Origin: Acidobacteriota bacterium
GTDB lineage: Bacteria > Acidobacteriota > Terriglobia > UBA7540
Direction: 5' to 3'
Assembly (NCBI GenBank): GCA_021789565.1
Contig: JAJYJL010000286.1
Location: 1 to 8,217 of the forward strand
DNA length: 8,217 nt
Every line of letters starts with the position of its first letter. Within the stretch, counting starts at the first letter, position 1. Under the pieces are notes generated by a model. That model saw only the letters and a list, made by a program, of their open reading frames with translations. It made no database searches and had not been told where the DNA came from. Of this stretch, positions 1-5,459 are shown one piece after another. Position numbers and translations under genes: made by a program.

Positions 1-286
1 GGAAACAGGCTCGACGCTTTATGTCTCCGATGCGGGAGCGTAGGTAGCAAAATAAATCAGCACTTAAGGAAGGTGAAAGGAAAACGGCACATGGCATCGA
101 ATAGGTTGTTGCGGAGCACATGCGCAACGTGCGAGTTGCACCACCTATTGCGACGCCGGTTAAGATGGAATAATCACGGACAGTGACAATCACTTGCGCT
201 CCCGTGGCCAACTAAGTTAGAACCATCAGAAACACGGAAGGCAAGGCCGAACCCACGAACACCGGAAATGCGGCCAGGAAAATTTT
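1..286. other. Upstream region, no supported gene
   Basis: No convincing gene lies here. The + frame beginning at base 1 is open to a TGA at 184-186 and has two Cys-x2-Cys pairs (codons at 22 and 31, and at 121 and 130). It contains an ATG at 91 preceded by a purine-rich AAAGGAAAA (75-83 region). The + frame beginning at base 2 ends at TAG 41-43 and could be the last 13 codons of an upstream gene (it ends SDAGA). Neither can be confirmed from such short stretches. No good sigma70 promoter was found directly before the flippase gene, which fits transcription from further upstream in a polysaccharide cluster, but that is inference. Confidence 0.3.
108..139. repeat. Three overlapping inverted-repeat arms
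   Basis: GTTGCG (108-113) is the reverse complement of CGCAAC (123-128). GCAAC (124-128) is also the reverse complement of GTTGC (135-139). The middle arm can therefore pair with either flank but not both, giving two mutually exclusive small hairpins about 150 bases before the flippase start. The stems are only 5-6 bp, so chance is quite possible. No poly-T tract follows, so this is not a classical attenuator. Confidence 0.25.
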
Positions 287-1630
287 TTGCGGTCCAACTG
301 CCCAAAGGCAGGAAAGGAGCACGTTATCAGCGCATCGGAAAGAGTCCGGGCACTTTTGAAGAACGCCCTCGTTAGAAATATACTCGGCCTGTCGGGAATC
401 CAAATTACGACCATCCTGATTCCACTTGCGACCATCCCCTATCTCACGCGTGTGTTGCAACCCTCCTCCTGGGGACTGTTGGCATTTGCCCAAGCTTTTG
501 GTGGGTATCTGCTCGGAGTCATCGATTACGGTTTCCCGCTTTCGGCCACTCGCGAAATAGCACGGTTTCAGGACGATCGCGAGAAGATAGGCGAAATCCT
601 CTCTGATGTGTTGGGCGCCAAGGTCTTCCTAGCCGCAATCTGCCTCGTAGTATCACTAACCGCGCTAAGATGGGTTCCTTATTTTCGTGAACATCCTGTC
701 TTGCTGTGGTCATCGCTGTGTTGGGCGACATGCCAAGGCTTCAACATGCTCTGGTATTTTCAGGGAATCGAGCGAGTTGGACCGTACGCCAAGCTTGACG
801 TTACGACCAAGGTCCTGGCCGCCATAGGGATCTTTGTTTTTGTTCGTCAACCCCAAGACGATTGGAAGGTCCTGGCCCTCCAGGCGTTCATGGCTTTGAT
901 CTCTGCCGGAGTGGCTATGGGCCTTGCCTATTCAAAAACTCCCTTCGCATTCCCCCGCCCTGCCTCGGCCTGGCGGGCGCTGCGCATGGGCTGGTCGATG
1001 TTTTTCTTCCGGAGTTCTGTCAGCTTGTATACGGTCGGCAATGCCTTCATTTTAGGGTTGTTTGCCCCCACAACCATCGTGGGCTATTACGCTGCGGCAG
1101 AGAAGCTCAGCCGTGCGGCCCTCTCAGCCTTAAATCCTGTCAGCCAAGCAGTCTACCCACGCGTTGTGCGCCTGATAAGCAGCACACCTCTGGAGGCCGC
1201 GAGCTTGGTTAAACGCACGCTGGGATTGCTGGGATTTGCGGGTGGTTGCATCGGTATGCTATTCTTCGCTTTCGCGCCTTGGATTGTCAGAATCGTGCTC
1301 GGAAAGAACTACTATCCTGTGATACCCATGCTGGAAGTCCTGGCGCTCTTGCCGCTCTTTATCAGTTTGAGTTGCGTGTTGGGCCTACTGTGGATGCTTC
1401 CCTTGGGAATGGACCGCTCATTCAACACTGTTATTCTAACGGCGGGGATACTCAATTTGGGACTCGCCCTACTTCTGGCGCCGGCTTTCGGGGGCCAGGG
1501 GATGGCCTGGGCAGTCGTGATCGCCGAACTGTATGTAGTAAGTGCCATGTATTATTGGCTCAGACGGAAAAAGAAGGATCCCTTCCAATTTTCCAAGCCG
1601 ATCAAGGAACATGACCATGGCAAAATTTAA
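287..1630 (+). CDS. Wzx-type oligosaccharide flippase
   Basis: This is a polytopic inner-membrane protein of the MOP superfamily, polysaccharide-transporter branch (Wzx/RfbX-like, COG2244). Such proteins flip undecaprenyl-linked oligosaccharide from the cytoplasmic to the periplasmic face. At 447 aa it has the usual size. Hydrophobic segments run from about residue 32 to 425 in roughly a dozen blocks. Family-like stretches are GLLAFAQAF (63-71), the YGFPLSATREIAR block (81-93), NMLWYFQGIERV (153-164) and YYAAAEKLSRA (267-277). A basic, hydrophilic tail (RRKKK, 426-430) ends it. The TTG at 287 is the first start after an in-frame stop at 218-220 and has AGGA at 276-279. The strongest Shine-Dalgarno, AGGAAAGGAG (310-319), lies inside the ORF and faces GTT (323) and ATC (326), not a normal start; TTG 356 is another option. 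The start is therefore uncertain, the family call much less so. It is followed by the mutase gene after 120 bp. Confidence 0.88.
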   Translation: MRSNCPKAGKEHVISASERVRALLKNALVRNILGLSGIQITTILIPLATIPYLTRVLQPSSWGLLAFAQAFGGYLLGVIDYGFPLSATREIARFQDDREKIGEILSDVLGAKVFLAAICLVVSLTALRWVPYFREHPVLLWSSLCWATCQGFNMLWYFQGIERVGPYAKLDVTTKVLAAIGIFVFVRQPQDDWKVLALQAFMALISAGVAMGLAYSKTPFAFPRPASAWRALRMGWSMFFFRSSVSLYTVGNAFILGLFAPTTIVGYYAAAEKLSRAALSALNPVSQAVYPRVVRLISSTPLEAASLVKRTLGLLGFAGGCIGMLFFAFAPWIVRIVLGKNYYPVIPMLEVLALLPLFISLSCVLGLLWMLPLGMDRSFNTVILTAGILNLGLALLLAPAFGGQGMAWAVVIAELYVVSAMYYWLRRKKKDPFQFSKPIKEHDHGKI

Positions 1631-1750
1631 CGCTGCCGGCACCCTATGTCCGGATCGAGGCGGCCCGAGCTCCCGCCGTGAAATCTGACTCCTTCCCCCA
1701 CCGGTCACCAAAGGAGTTAATACACATTTTCCCCCCATGGAGACTTGAGG

Positions 1751-3115
1751 ATGAGCAAGCGGATTGTAATTATTGGAGCCGGGCCAACCGGATTGGGAGC
1801 CGGGCTAAGGCTCACCGAACTCGGGTACGAGAACTGGGTTTTGTATGAACGCCACGATTACGCGGGCGGACACGCCACCTCCTTTGTAGACCAACATGGC
1901 TTTACGTGGGATGAGGGTGGCCACGTCATCTTCTCTCACTTCCCATATTACGACCGTTTAGTTGACAAATTTCTTGGGGACGAAATCCACCAGCGAATTC
2001 GCGAAAGTTGGATTGTCAGCGGAGGCAATTGGGTGCCCTATCCCTTCCAGAATAATCTCCGTTATCTTCCGAAGCAGACCCAGCTTCAGTGCTTACTCGG
2101 AGCTGCCTCGGCATGGCGAACTTCAGACGCAAGCGGCGCCTCCAACTTCCGGGACTGGATTTTGGCAACATTTGGTGAAGGAATTGCCCAGCATTTCATG
2201 TTTCCGTACAATTCCAAAGTCTGGACGACACCATTGGAAGAGATGTCCACGCGATGGATCGCCGAACGGGTCGCAGTCGTAGACTTCGAACGGTTGCTTC
2301 AAAATGTTGTTTGTGGGCAGGACGACTTCGGATGGGGCCCCAACAGCAAATTCAAGTTCCCCTTGCACGGTGGAACGGGCGAGATATACCGTCGCGCCAG
2401 TCGGGCCTTAGGTGATCGTACAAAGTACAGCAAGGAGTTGGCTGAGGTTGACACCGAACGCCGCCAAGTATCGTTCGTTGACGGTTCCGGAGACAACTTT
2501 GATCTAATGATCAGCACGTTGCCGCTCGACATTCTGATTAAGATGCTAAAGCCAGCGGACGGCCAGCTTATTGAAGCTGCAAACCTTCTCCGGCATAACA
2601 ACTTGCTGGTCCTTGGCGTTGGCCTGAGAAAGAAGCTCAGCACAACAAAATGCTGGGTCTATTTCCCGGCTCCCGATATTCCATTTTACCGGGCCACCTT
2701 CTTTTCAAACTACTCTCCTTTTAATGTCCCGGACGGCGATGTCGAGCACTATAGTTCTGTGATGTGCGAAGTTTCCTATCCCGATGGTACGTCAGTCAAC
2801 CACGAGGAGATGATGGAAGGCACAATCGCAGGTCTCGTCCGCGAAGGATTATTGGAACCGGGTGACCGGGATTTGGTGATTTCCCGTTATATTCGCGATG
2901 TAGCATATTCCTATCCAATACCGACGCTCGATCGCGATGCCGCACTGAACATCTTGCTTCCGGCGCTACTGAAGCGGCACATCTTTTCTCGGGGCCGTTT
3001 CGGAGCCTGGAAATACGAAGTGGGAAATATGGACCATTCCGTAATGATGGGTGTTGAGGCAGTTAATCATATCTTGAGCCGTGAACCCGAGAGAGTCGTC
3101 CATGCAAGCTGCTAA
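1751..3115 (+). CDS. glf: UDP-galactopyranose mutase, eukaryotic-type
   Basis: This flavoenzyme is predicted to interconvert UDP-galactopyranose and UDP-galactofuranose with reduced FAD, supplying Galf for cell-surface glycan. The N-terminus is a Rossmann FAD site, GAGPTG (9-14), with acidic E33. Simple annotation would call it protoporphyrinogen oxidase-like or amine oxidase. From memory, its motifs match Aspergillus fumigatus UGM: GGHVIFSH (56-63, flavin-side His58), WVPYPFQNN (94-102), PYNxKVW (152-158), ERVA (172-175), WGPN (195-198), CWxYFP (301-306), PFYRAT (311-316), YPxPTL (388-393), RGRFG (414-418) and YEVGN (422-426). The diphosphate-binding arginines correspond to R173 and R314, and substrate tyrosines to Y304, Y388 and Y422. 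At 454 aa it is shorter than fungal enzymes (about 510) and longer than classical bacterial ones (about 370-390), which read GPHIFHT instead of GGHVIFSH. ATG 1751 is chosen over TTG 1745 because GGAG (1739-1742) sits 8 bases before it. The neighbouring flippase supports a glycan role. UDP-GalNAc or UDP-arabinose as substrate cannot be excluded. Confidence 0.85.
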   Translation: MSKRIVIIGAGPTGLGAGLRLTELGYENWVLYERHDYAGGHATSFVDQHGFTWDEGGHVIFSHFPYYDRLVDKFLGDEIHQRIRESWIVSGGNWVPYPFQNNLRYLPKQTQLQCLLGAASAWRTSDASGASNFRDWILATFGEGIAQHFMFPYNSKVWTTPLEEMSTRWIAERVAVVDFERLLQNVVCGQDDFGWGPNSKFKFPLHGGTGEIYRRASRALGDRTKYSKELAEVDTERRQVSFVDGSGDNFDLMISTLPLDILIKMLKPADGQLIEAANLLRHNNLLVLGVGLRKKLSTTKCWVYFPAPDIPFYRATFFSNYSPFNVPDGDVEHYSSVMCEVSYPDGTSVNHEEMMEGTIAGLVREGLLEPGDRDLVISRYIRDVAYSYPIPTLDRDAALNILLPALLKRHIFSRGRFGAWKYEVGNMDHSVMMGVEAVNHILSREPERVVHASC

Positions 3116-3129
3116 CTACAGGATCGGAA

Positions 3130-3270
3130 ATGCGGCTGTGGAGATTACTTACAATTGATGGGCTGTTCTCAAGTGTGCCCTTTCGCAAGGAAAGCCGCCG
3201 CTCGCAGAGCGCCGGAAAACCGGCGCCGGTAGTCCGCCCCTACAATATTACCCGTCACTTTGTTTTGTAA
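3130..3270 (+). CDS. Short ORF after glf, possible truncated gene
   Basis: This 46-codon ORF starts 14 bases after the mutase stop. AGGA (3120-3123) lies 6 bases before its ATG, so its position is that of the next gene in an operon. The first 20 or so residues (beginning MRLWRLLTIDGLFSS) look protein-like. The rest runs through the GC hairpin and repeat-like block (3191-3244) and is rich in Ser, Arg and Pro, as expected for translated intergenic sequence. One reading is that a glycan gene once began here and lost its body when the repeat arrived or the region was deleted. A chance ORF is equally possible. I do not recognise the family. Confidence 0.22.
   Translation: MRLWRLLTIDGLFSSVPFRKESRRSQSAGKPAPVVRPYNITRHFVL
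3201..3244. repeat. Repeat element copy 1, hairpin-bearing
   Basis: CTCGCAGAGCGCCG (3201-3214) recurs as CTCACAGAGCGCCG at 5133-5146, 13 of 14 bases matching. In copy 1 the core is followed by a hairpin insert, and CTACA appears at 3240-3244. In copy 2 CTACA follows the core at once (5147-5151). The arrangement resembles one dispersed intergenic repeat with and without an internal palindromic module. Only two copies are visible, so the family is inferred. Confidence 0.35.
3209..3226. terminator. Perfect GC hairpin, possible transcript end
   Basis: GCGCCGG (3209-3215), loop AAAA, CCGGCGC (3220-3226) form a perfect 7-bp GC-rich stem. It lies about 95 bases past the mutase stop and could end or protect the polysaccharide transcript. 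No T-run follows on either strand, so it is not a standard intrinsic terminator. It may simply be the palindromic part of the repeat element. Confidence 0.3.
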
Positions 3271-3282
3271 TCCTGATCAGGA
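3271..3282. repeat. 12-bp perfect palindrome
   Basis: TCCTGATCAGGA is identical to its own reverse complement. It starts directly after the TAA that ends the short ORF at 3270. It could be a protein-binding site or chance; no promoter or gene start nearby gives it an obvious role. Confidence 0.25.
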
Positions 3283-3382
3283 GGCCGCGGTTGCATCCCG
3301 GGTGGTGAGGTGGCACTTTGCCGGCGGGGTTGAATCTGACAGTGGAGTTTCCGAATGATTTCTGACCGGAGGAGGTCAAGAG

Positions 3383-3487
3383 CTGTTTGCCATAGCGTGG
3401 ACGAACCGGGCCGGCGCAACCGAGGAAAGCGAAAAGAGATCGCTGAAACTGTTCAGGAATTGGCAGCTGCGCGCCGACCCTGAATGA
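3383..3487 (+). pseudogene. Relic of a small DUF3303-like gene
   Basis: This frame reads LFAIAWTNRAGATEE, then SEKRSLKLFRNWQ, and stops at TGA 3485-3487. From memory this resembles the N-terminal third of small (about 90-100 aa) DUF3303-type proteins of unknown function, which begin MLF-x-V-x-W-T-x-R and continue to an NWxPPAGFEF-like segment. Here that segment is degraded to NWQLRADPE followed by the stop. A strong GGAGGAGG (3368-3375) lies 7 bases before CTG 3383, but no ATG, GTG or TTG start is in frame back to the stop at 3356-3358; GAG stands where the start would be. Loss of both start and C-terminal part argues for a pseudogene. The family name rests on memory of a short motif and needs a profile search. 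Confidence 0.35.
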
Positions 3488-3546
3488 CCTGCCGTGTGAC
3501 GCTCCGATGCAAACAAGTGTATGCCACCGGCTGCGGGCTGCTGTGT

Positions 3547-4947
3547 TTAATACTCCTCTTCAAACTCCCAGGTGCGCACCAACTCACGTTCAGGCTCTTC
3601 TGCCAGAGCCTGAAGCACTGGCGTTGTGGCCAGTGTCGTGACGATGGCCATGATGACCAGCATCGCAAACAGTGTTGGAGAGAGCACGCCGAGGTCCATG
3701 CCAACGTTGAGCACGATAAGTTCCATCAATCCGCGCGTGTTCATCAGGATGCCCAGCGAAGCGGCATGCCTCCAATTAAGTCCCGTCAGCCGGGCTGCAA
3801 TCGCTCCGCCGCCAAACTTGCCCACGGACGCCACGCCGATAATCAGAAGGCATATGAGCCAGTCTCGAAGGCCGTGCACCAGGCCGACTTGTGTTCGCAG
3901 GCCCGTAAATGCGAAGAAGGTTGGCAGGAAGAGGACTACGACAAGGTCTTCGAATTTCTGTTTGATGTCCTGGGCCAGCAGTGAATCGTGCGGAATGATA
4001 GCTCCCGCAAGAAACGCGCCGAAGAGAGCGTGGATGCCGATCCTTTGGGTGGCCAGCGCAGCCGCCAGCAGGGCCACGCAAGCAACAACGATGGAACTCT
4101 GCCCCGTAATGCGTCTTGAATCGTGCTGGCGCACGAACCAGACCGCAGCAGGTCGTCCGAAGGCGAAAATCACGAAGATAAAGCCTGCCGCAAGTCCCAA
4201 CGTAATCAGGACGTCTCCGGGGTGGGCCTTGGCTACGCTGACAACGAGAGCGAAGAGGCACCACGCCGTTACGTCGTCCACAGAAGCGCAGGCCAGCGCG
4301 ATTGCGCCCATCGGACTGGTGTGCATCTCCCGGTCGGTAAGGATTCGGGCCAGTACCGGGAACGCCGTCACTGACATGGAAACTCCCATAAAGAGAGCGA
4401 AGACGACAAATGGCACCTTATTTGTGGAAAAAATCGGGTAGAGCCAGAGCGCCAGCGCACTGCCCAGCAGGAAAGGAACAATAATGCTGGCATGCGAGAT
4501 GGCAATCGAAGCATGCGTGCGGCCACGCACCAATTTCGTATCCAGCTCGACGCCAACAAGAAACATGTACAAGATTACGCCGACGTTGGCTATGACAGAG
4601 AGATAAGGAGCGATCGAATTGGGGAGGAGAAATGCCGAAGCACCGGGGGCCAGCCGGCCAAGCAACGAGGGCCCCAGCAGAATTCCAGCAATCATCTCGC
4701 CCACAACCGGTGGTTGATGGAGTCGCCTGAAGACTGAGCCTAGACCTCTGGCGCAGAGGATAATGACAGCCAAAGTGAGGAGCACGTGCATCAGGACGAC
4801 GCCAGATTCACCTGGAGTGTGCTGCCCGAACGTTCCTAGCCCTGCGGGAGCCAGCAGCGAAGCGCCATCCGAGCGAATCCAGAAGAACACGCCGACGGCG
4901 GCGCCGAGCATCGCGGCATAAAAAAGGGCTGTCTTCGCCTTGATCAT
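3547..4947 (-). CDS. CPA2 family cation:proton antiporter
   Basis: This is an inner-membrane antiporter of the Na+/H+ exchanger domain type (KefB/NapA-like, COG0475), exchanging Na+ or K+ for H+ in pH and ion homeostasis. It has 466 aa and about 12-13 hydrophobic segments. Family motifs are PPVVGEMIAGILLGPSLLG (79-97), SVTAFPVLARIL (192-203), the ion-site SVDD (222-225), FFAFTGLRTQ (344-353), lysine 377 in VGKFGG, and NTRGLMELIVLN (403-414). The Asp-Asp pair 224-225 is the form usually linked with electrogenic exchange. No TrkA-N, TrkA-C or UspA domain follows; it ends with an acidic tail (EFEEEY). The frame stays open upstream to 5124, but that extension is Pro/Arg/Cys-rich and lies beyond the likely promoter. 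ATG 4947 directly precedes the first membrane segment, so it is chosen; its AGGGG is about 10 bases upstream, only a fair ribosome site. It converges with glf and diverges from the oligopeptidase gene. The transported ion cannot be told from sequence. Confidence 0.88.
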   Translation of the reverse strand: MIKAKTALFYAAMLGAAVGVFFWIRSDGASLLAPAGLGTFGQHTPGESGVVLMHVLLTLAVIILCARGLGSVFRRLHQPPVVGEMIAGILLGPSLLGRLAPGASAFLLPNSIAPYLSVIANVGVILYMFLVGVELDTKLVRGRTHASIAISHASIIVPFLLGSALALWLYPIFSTNKVPFVVFALFMGVSMSVTAFPVLARILTDREMHTSPMGAIALACASVDDVTAWCLFALVVSVAKAHPGDVLITLGLAAGFIFVIFAFGRPAAVWFVRQHDSRRITGQSSIVVACVALLAAALATQRIGIHALFGAFLAGAIIPHDSLLAQDIKQKFEDLVVVLFLPTFFAFTGLRTQVGLVHGLRDWLICLLIIGVASVGKFGGGAIAARLTGLNWRHAASLGILMNTRGLMELIVLNVGMDLGVLSPTLFAMLVIMAIVTTLATTPVLQALAEEPERELVRTWEFEEEY

Positions 4948-4987
4948 CGTGTCGGAGCCCCTATACGTTCGACCTTGGATTGCCACC

Positions 4988-5016
4988 AGTATGGCGTGAC
5001 GCCGTGGAGAGGTCAA
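4988..5016 (-). promoter_or_regulatory. Sigma70-like promoter of the antiporter
   Basis: On the minus strand, TTGACC (5016-5011) is followed by exactly 17 bases and CATACT (4993-4988). That is 5 of 6 and 4 of 6 consensus matches. Transcription would start near 4981, leaving a leader of about 35 bases before ATG 4947. This supports the ATG over more upstream starts. Confidence 0.45.
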
Positions 5017-5132
5017 CCTGTCCGCCGGGACAGTAGGTACCTGCAGGCAGTGGTTCTCTGGCCAGGAGTCCCTCGCAAGGCAAGGGCAGGGGGCAAGAGA
5101 CAAGCGACAGAAGGATAAAGGCAAAGGCCGGC

Positions 5133-5151
5133 CTCACAGAGCGCCGCTACA
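5133..5151. repeat. Repeat element copy 2
   Basis: CTCACAGAGCGCCG followed at once by CTACA. It matches copy 1 at 3201-3214 in 13 of 14 bases but lacks the hairpin insert. Both copies lie in intergenic DNA. Confidence 0.35.
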
Positions 5152-5345
5152 GCAAGCGCCGCGAGTCTTGCAATGCGAAGCCTGCTTCGGAAATGCATCA
5201 GCCCGATTATTCCACGGAAAATGGGCGCGGGAATTAAAAGTTCTGTGGAGCACTGTGCGAGCGGACTAAACTGCGCGCTGCCGCCCGCGTTTCAGCCCGG
5301 TTTTCCGCACCCTGACGGCGAGCCTTGCTTTGGGTTCTCTTAAGC

Positions 5346-5374
5346 TTGACATGGGGGAAACGCGGCGGTATCGT
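5346..5374 (+). promoter_or_regulatory. Sigma70-like promoter of the oligopeptidase
   Basis: TTGACA (5346-5351, perfect) is followed by a 17-base spacer and TATCGT (5369-5374, 4 of 6). The start point would be near 5381, giving a leader of about 80 bases that includes the small inverted repeat at 5392-5405. A transcript from here excludes the TTG at 5325 and agrees with translation from ATG 5460. Confidence 0.5.
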
Positions 5375-5459
5375 TTTTTCAATCAAGATTCCGTTGCAAG
5401 CAACGTGCCTGGAACAACACGCAGCACCGGCAACAATCGTGCGGCTAGGGGGGAAACTA

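Larger units (their letters stand above)
3116..3546. other. 431-bp convergent intergenic decay zone
   Basis: This lies between the + strand mutase gene and the − strand antiporter gene. It contains a short ORF (3130-3270), a perfect GC hairpin (3209-3226), a repeat-like block (3191-3244), the 12-bp palindrome TCCTGATCAGGA (3271-3282), and a reading frame that looks like a decayed small gene (3383-3487). No intact gene of normal size is visible. The mix of fragments and repeats suggests past insertion or deletion at the edge of the polysaccharide cluster. Confidence 0.55.
4948..5459. other. 512-bp divergent intergenic region
   Basis: This separates the antiporter (−) from the oligopeptidase (+). 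It holds a likely promoter for each (4988-5016 and 5346-5374), repeat copy 2 (5133-5151), a purine-rich tract (about 5073-5127) with recurring GGCAAG-like units, and small inverted repeats: CGAAG-CCTG-CTTCG (5177-5190) and CGTTGC-AA-GCAACG (5392-5405). Open frames crossing it are low-complexity or overlap real genes in another frame, and I see no additional gene. Confidence 0.5.

Noticed and set aside
2..43. C-terminal tail of an upstream gene (ends SDAGA, stop TAG)
   Set aside because: Thirteen codons give no family signal, and the other frames are equally open at the edge.
1..186. Open frame with two Cys-x2-Cys pairs, or its ATG-started part 91-186, as a zinc-ribbon gene
   Set aside because: The pairs are about 28 residues apart in a short, Arg/Leu-rich translation with no recognisable fold, and the frame runs off the window edge. 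Chance is the simpler explanation.
1611..1688. 25-codon ORF overlapping the flippase stop
   Set aside because: It has only a weak ribosome site, and its translation has no protein-like features.
3330..3365. Start of an antitoxin-like ORF (reads NLTVEFPNDF then stops)
   Set aside because: Only eleven codons before a stop and no continuing homology in any frame. The match to antitoxin N-termini is too short to count.
3626..4441. 271-codon + strand ORF inside the antiporter
   Set aside because: It is antisense to a gene with clear family motifs; its Thr/Arg/Ala-rich translation is typical of a shadow frame.
4948..5124. 59-residue N-terminal extension of the antiporter
   Set aside because: It is Pro, Arg and Cys rich, precedes the normal first membrane segment and spans the likely promoter at 4988-5016.
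5325..5459. 45-residue N-terminal extension of the oligopeptidase from TTG 5325
   Set aside because: It would start upstream of the likely promoter, and ATG 5460 has a strong Shine-Dalgarno and leads straight into a signal peptide.
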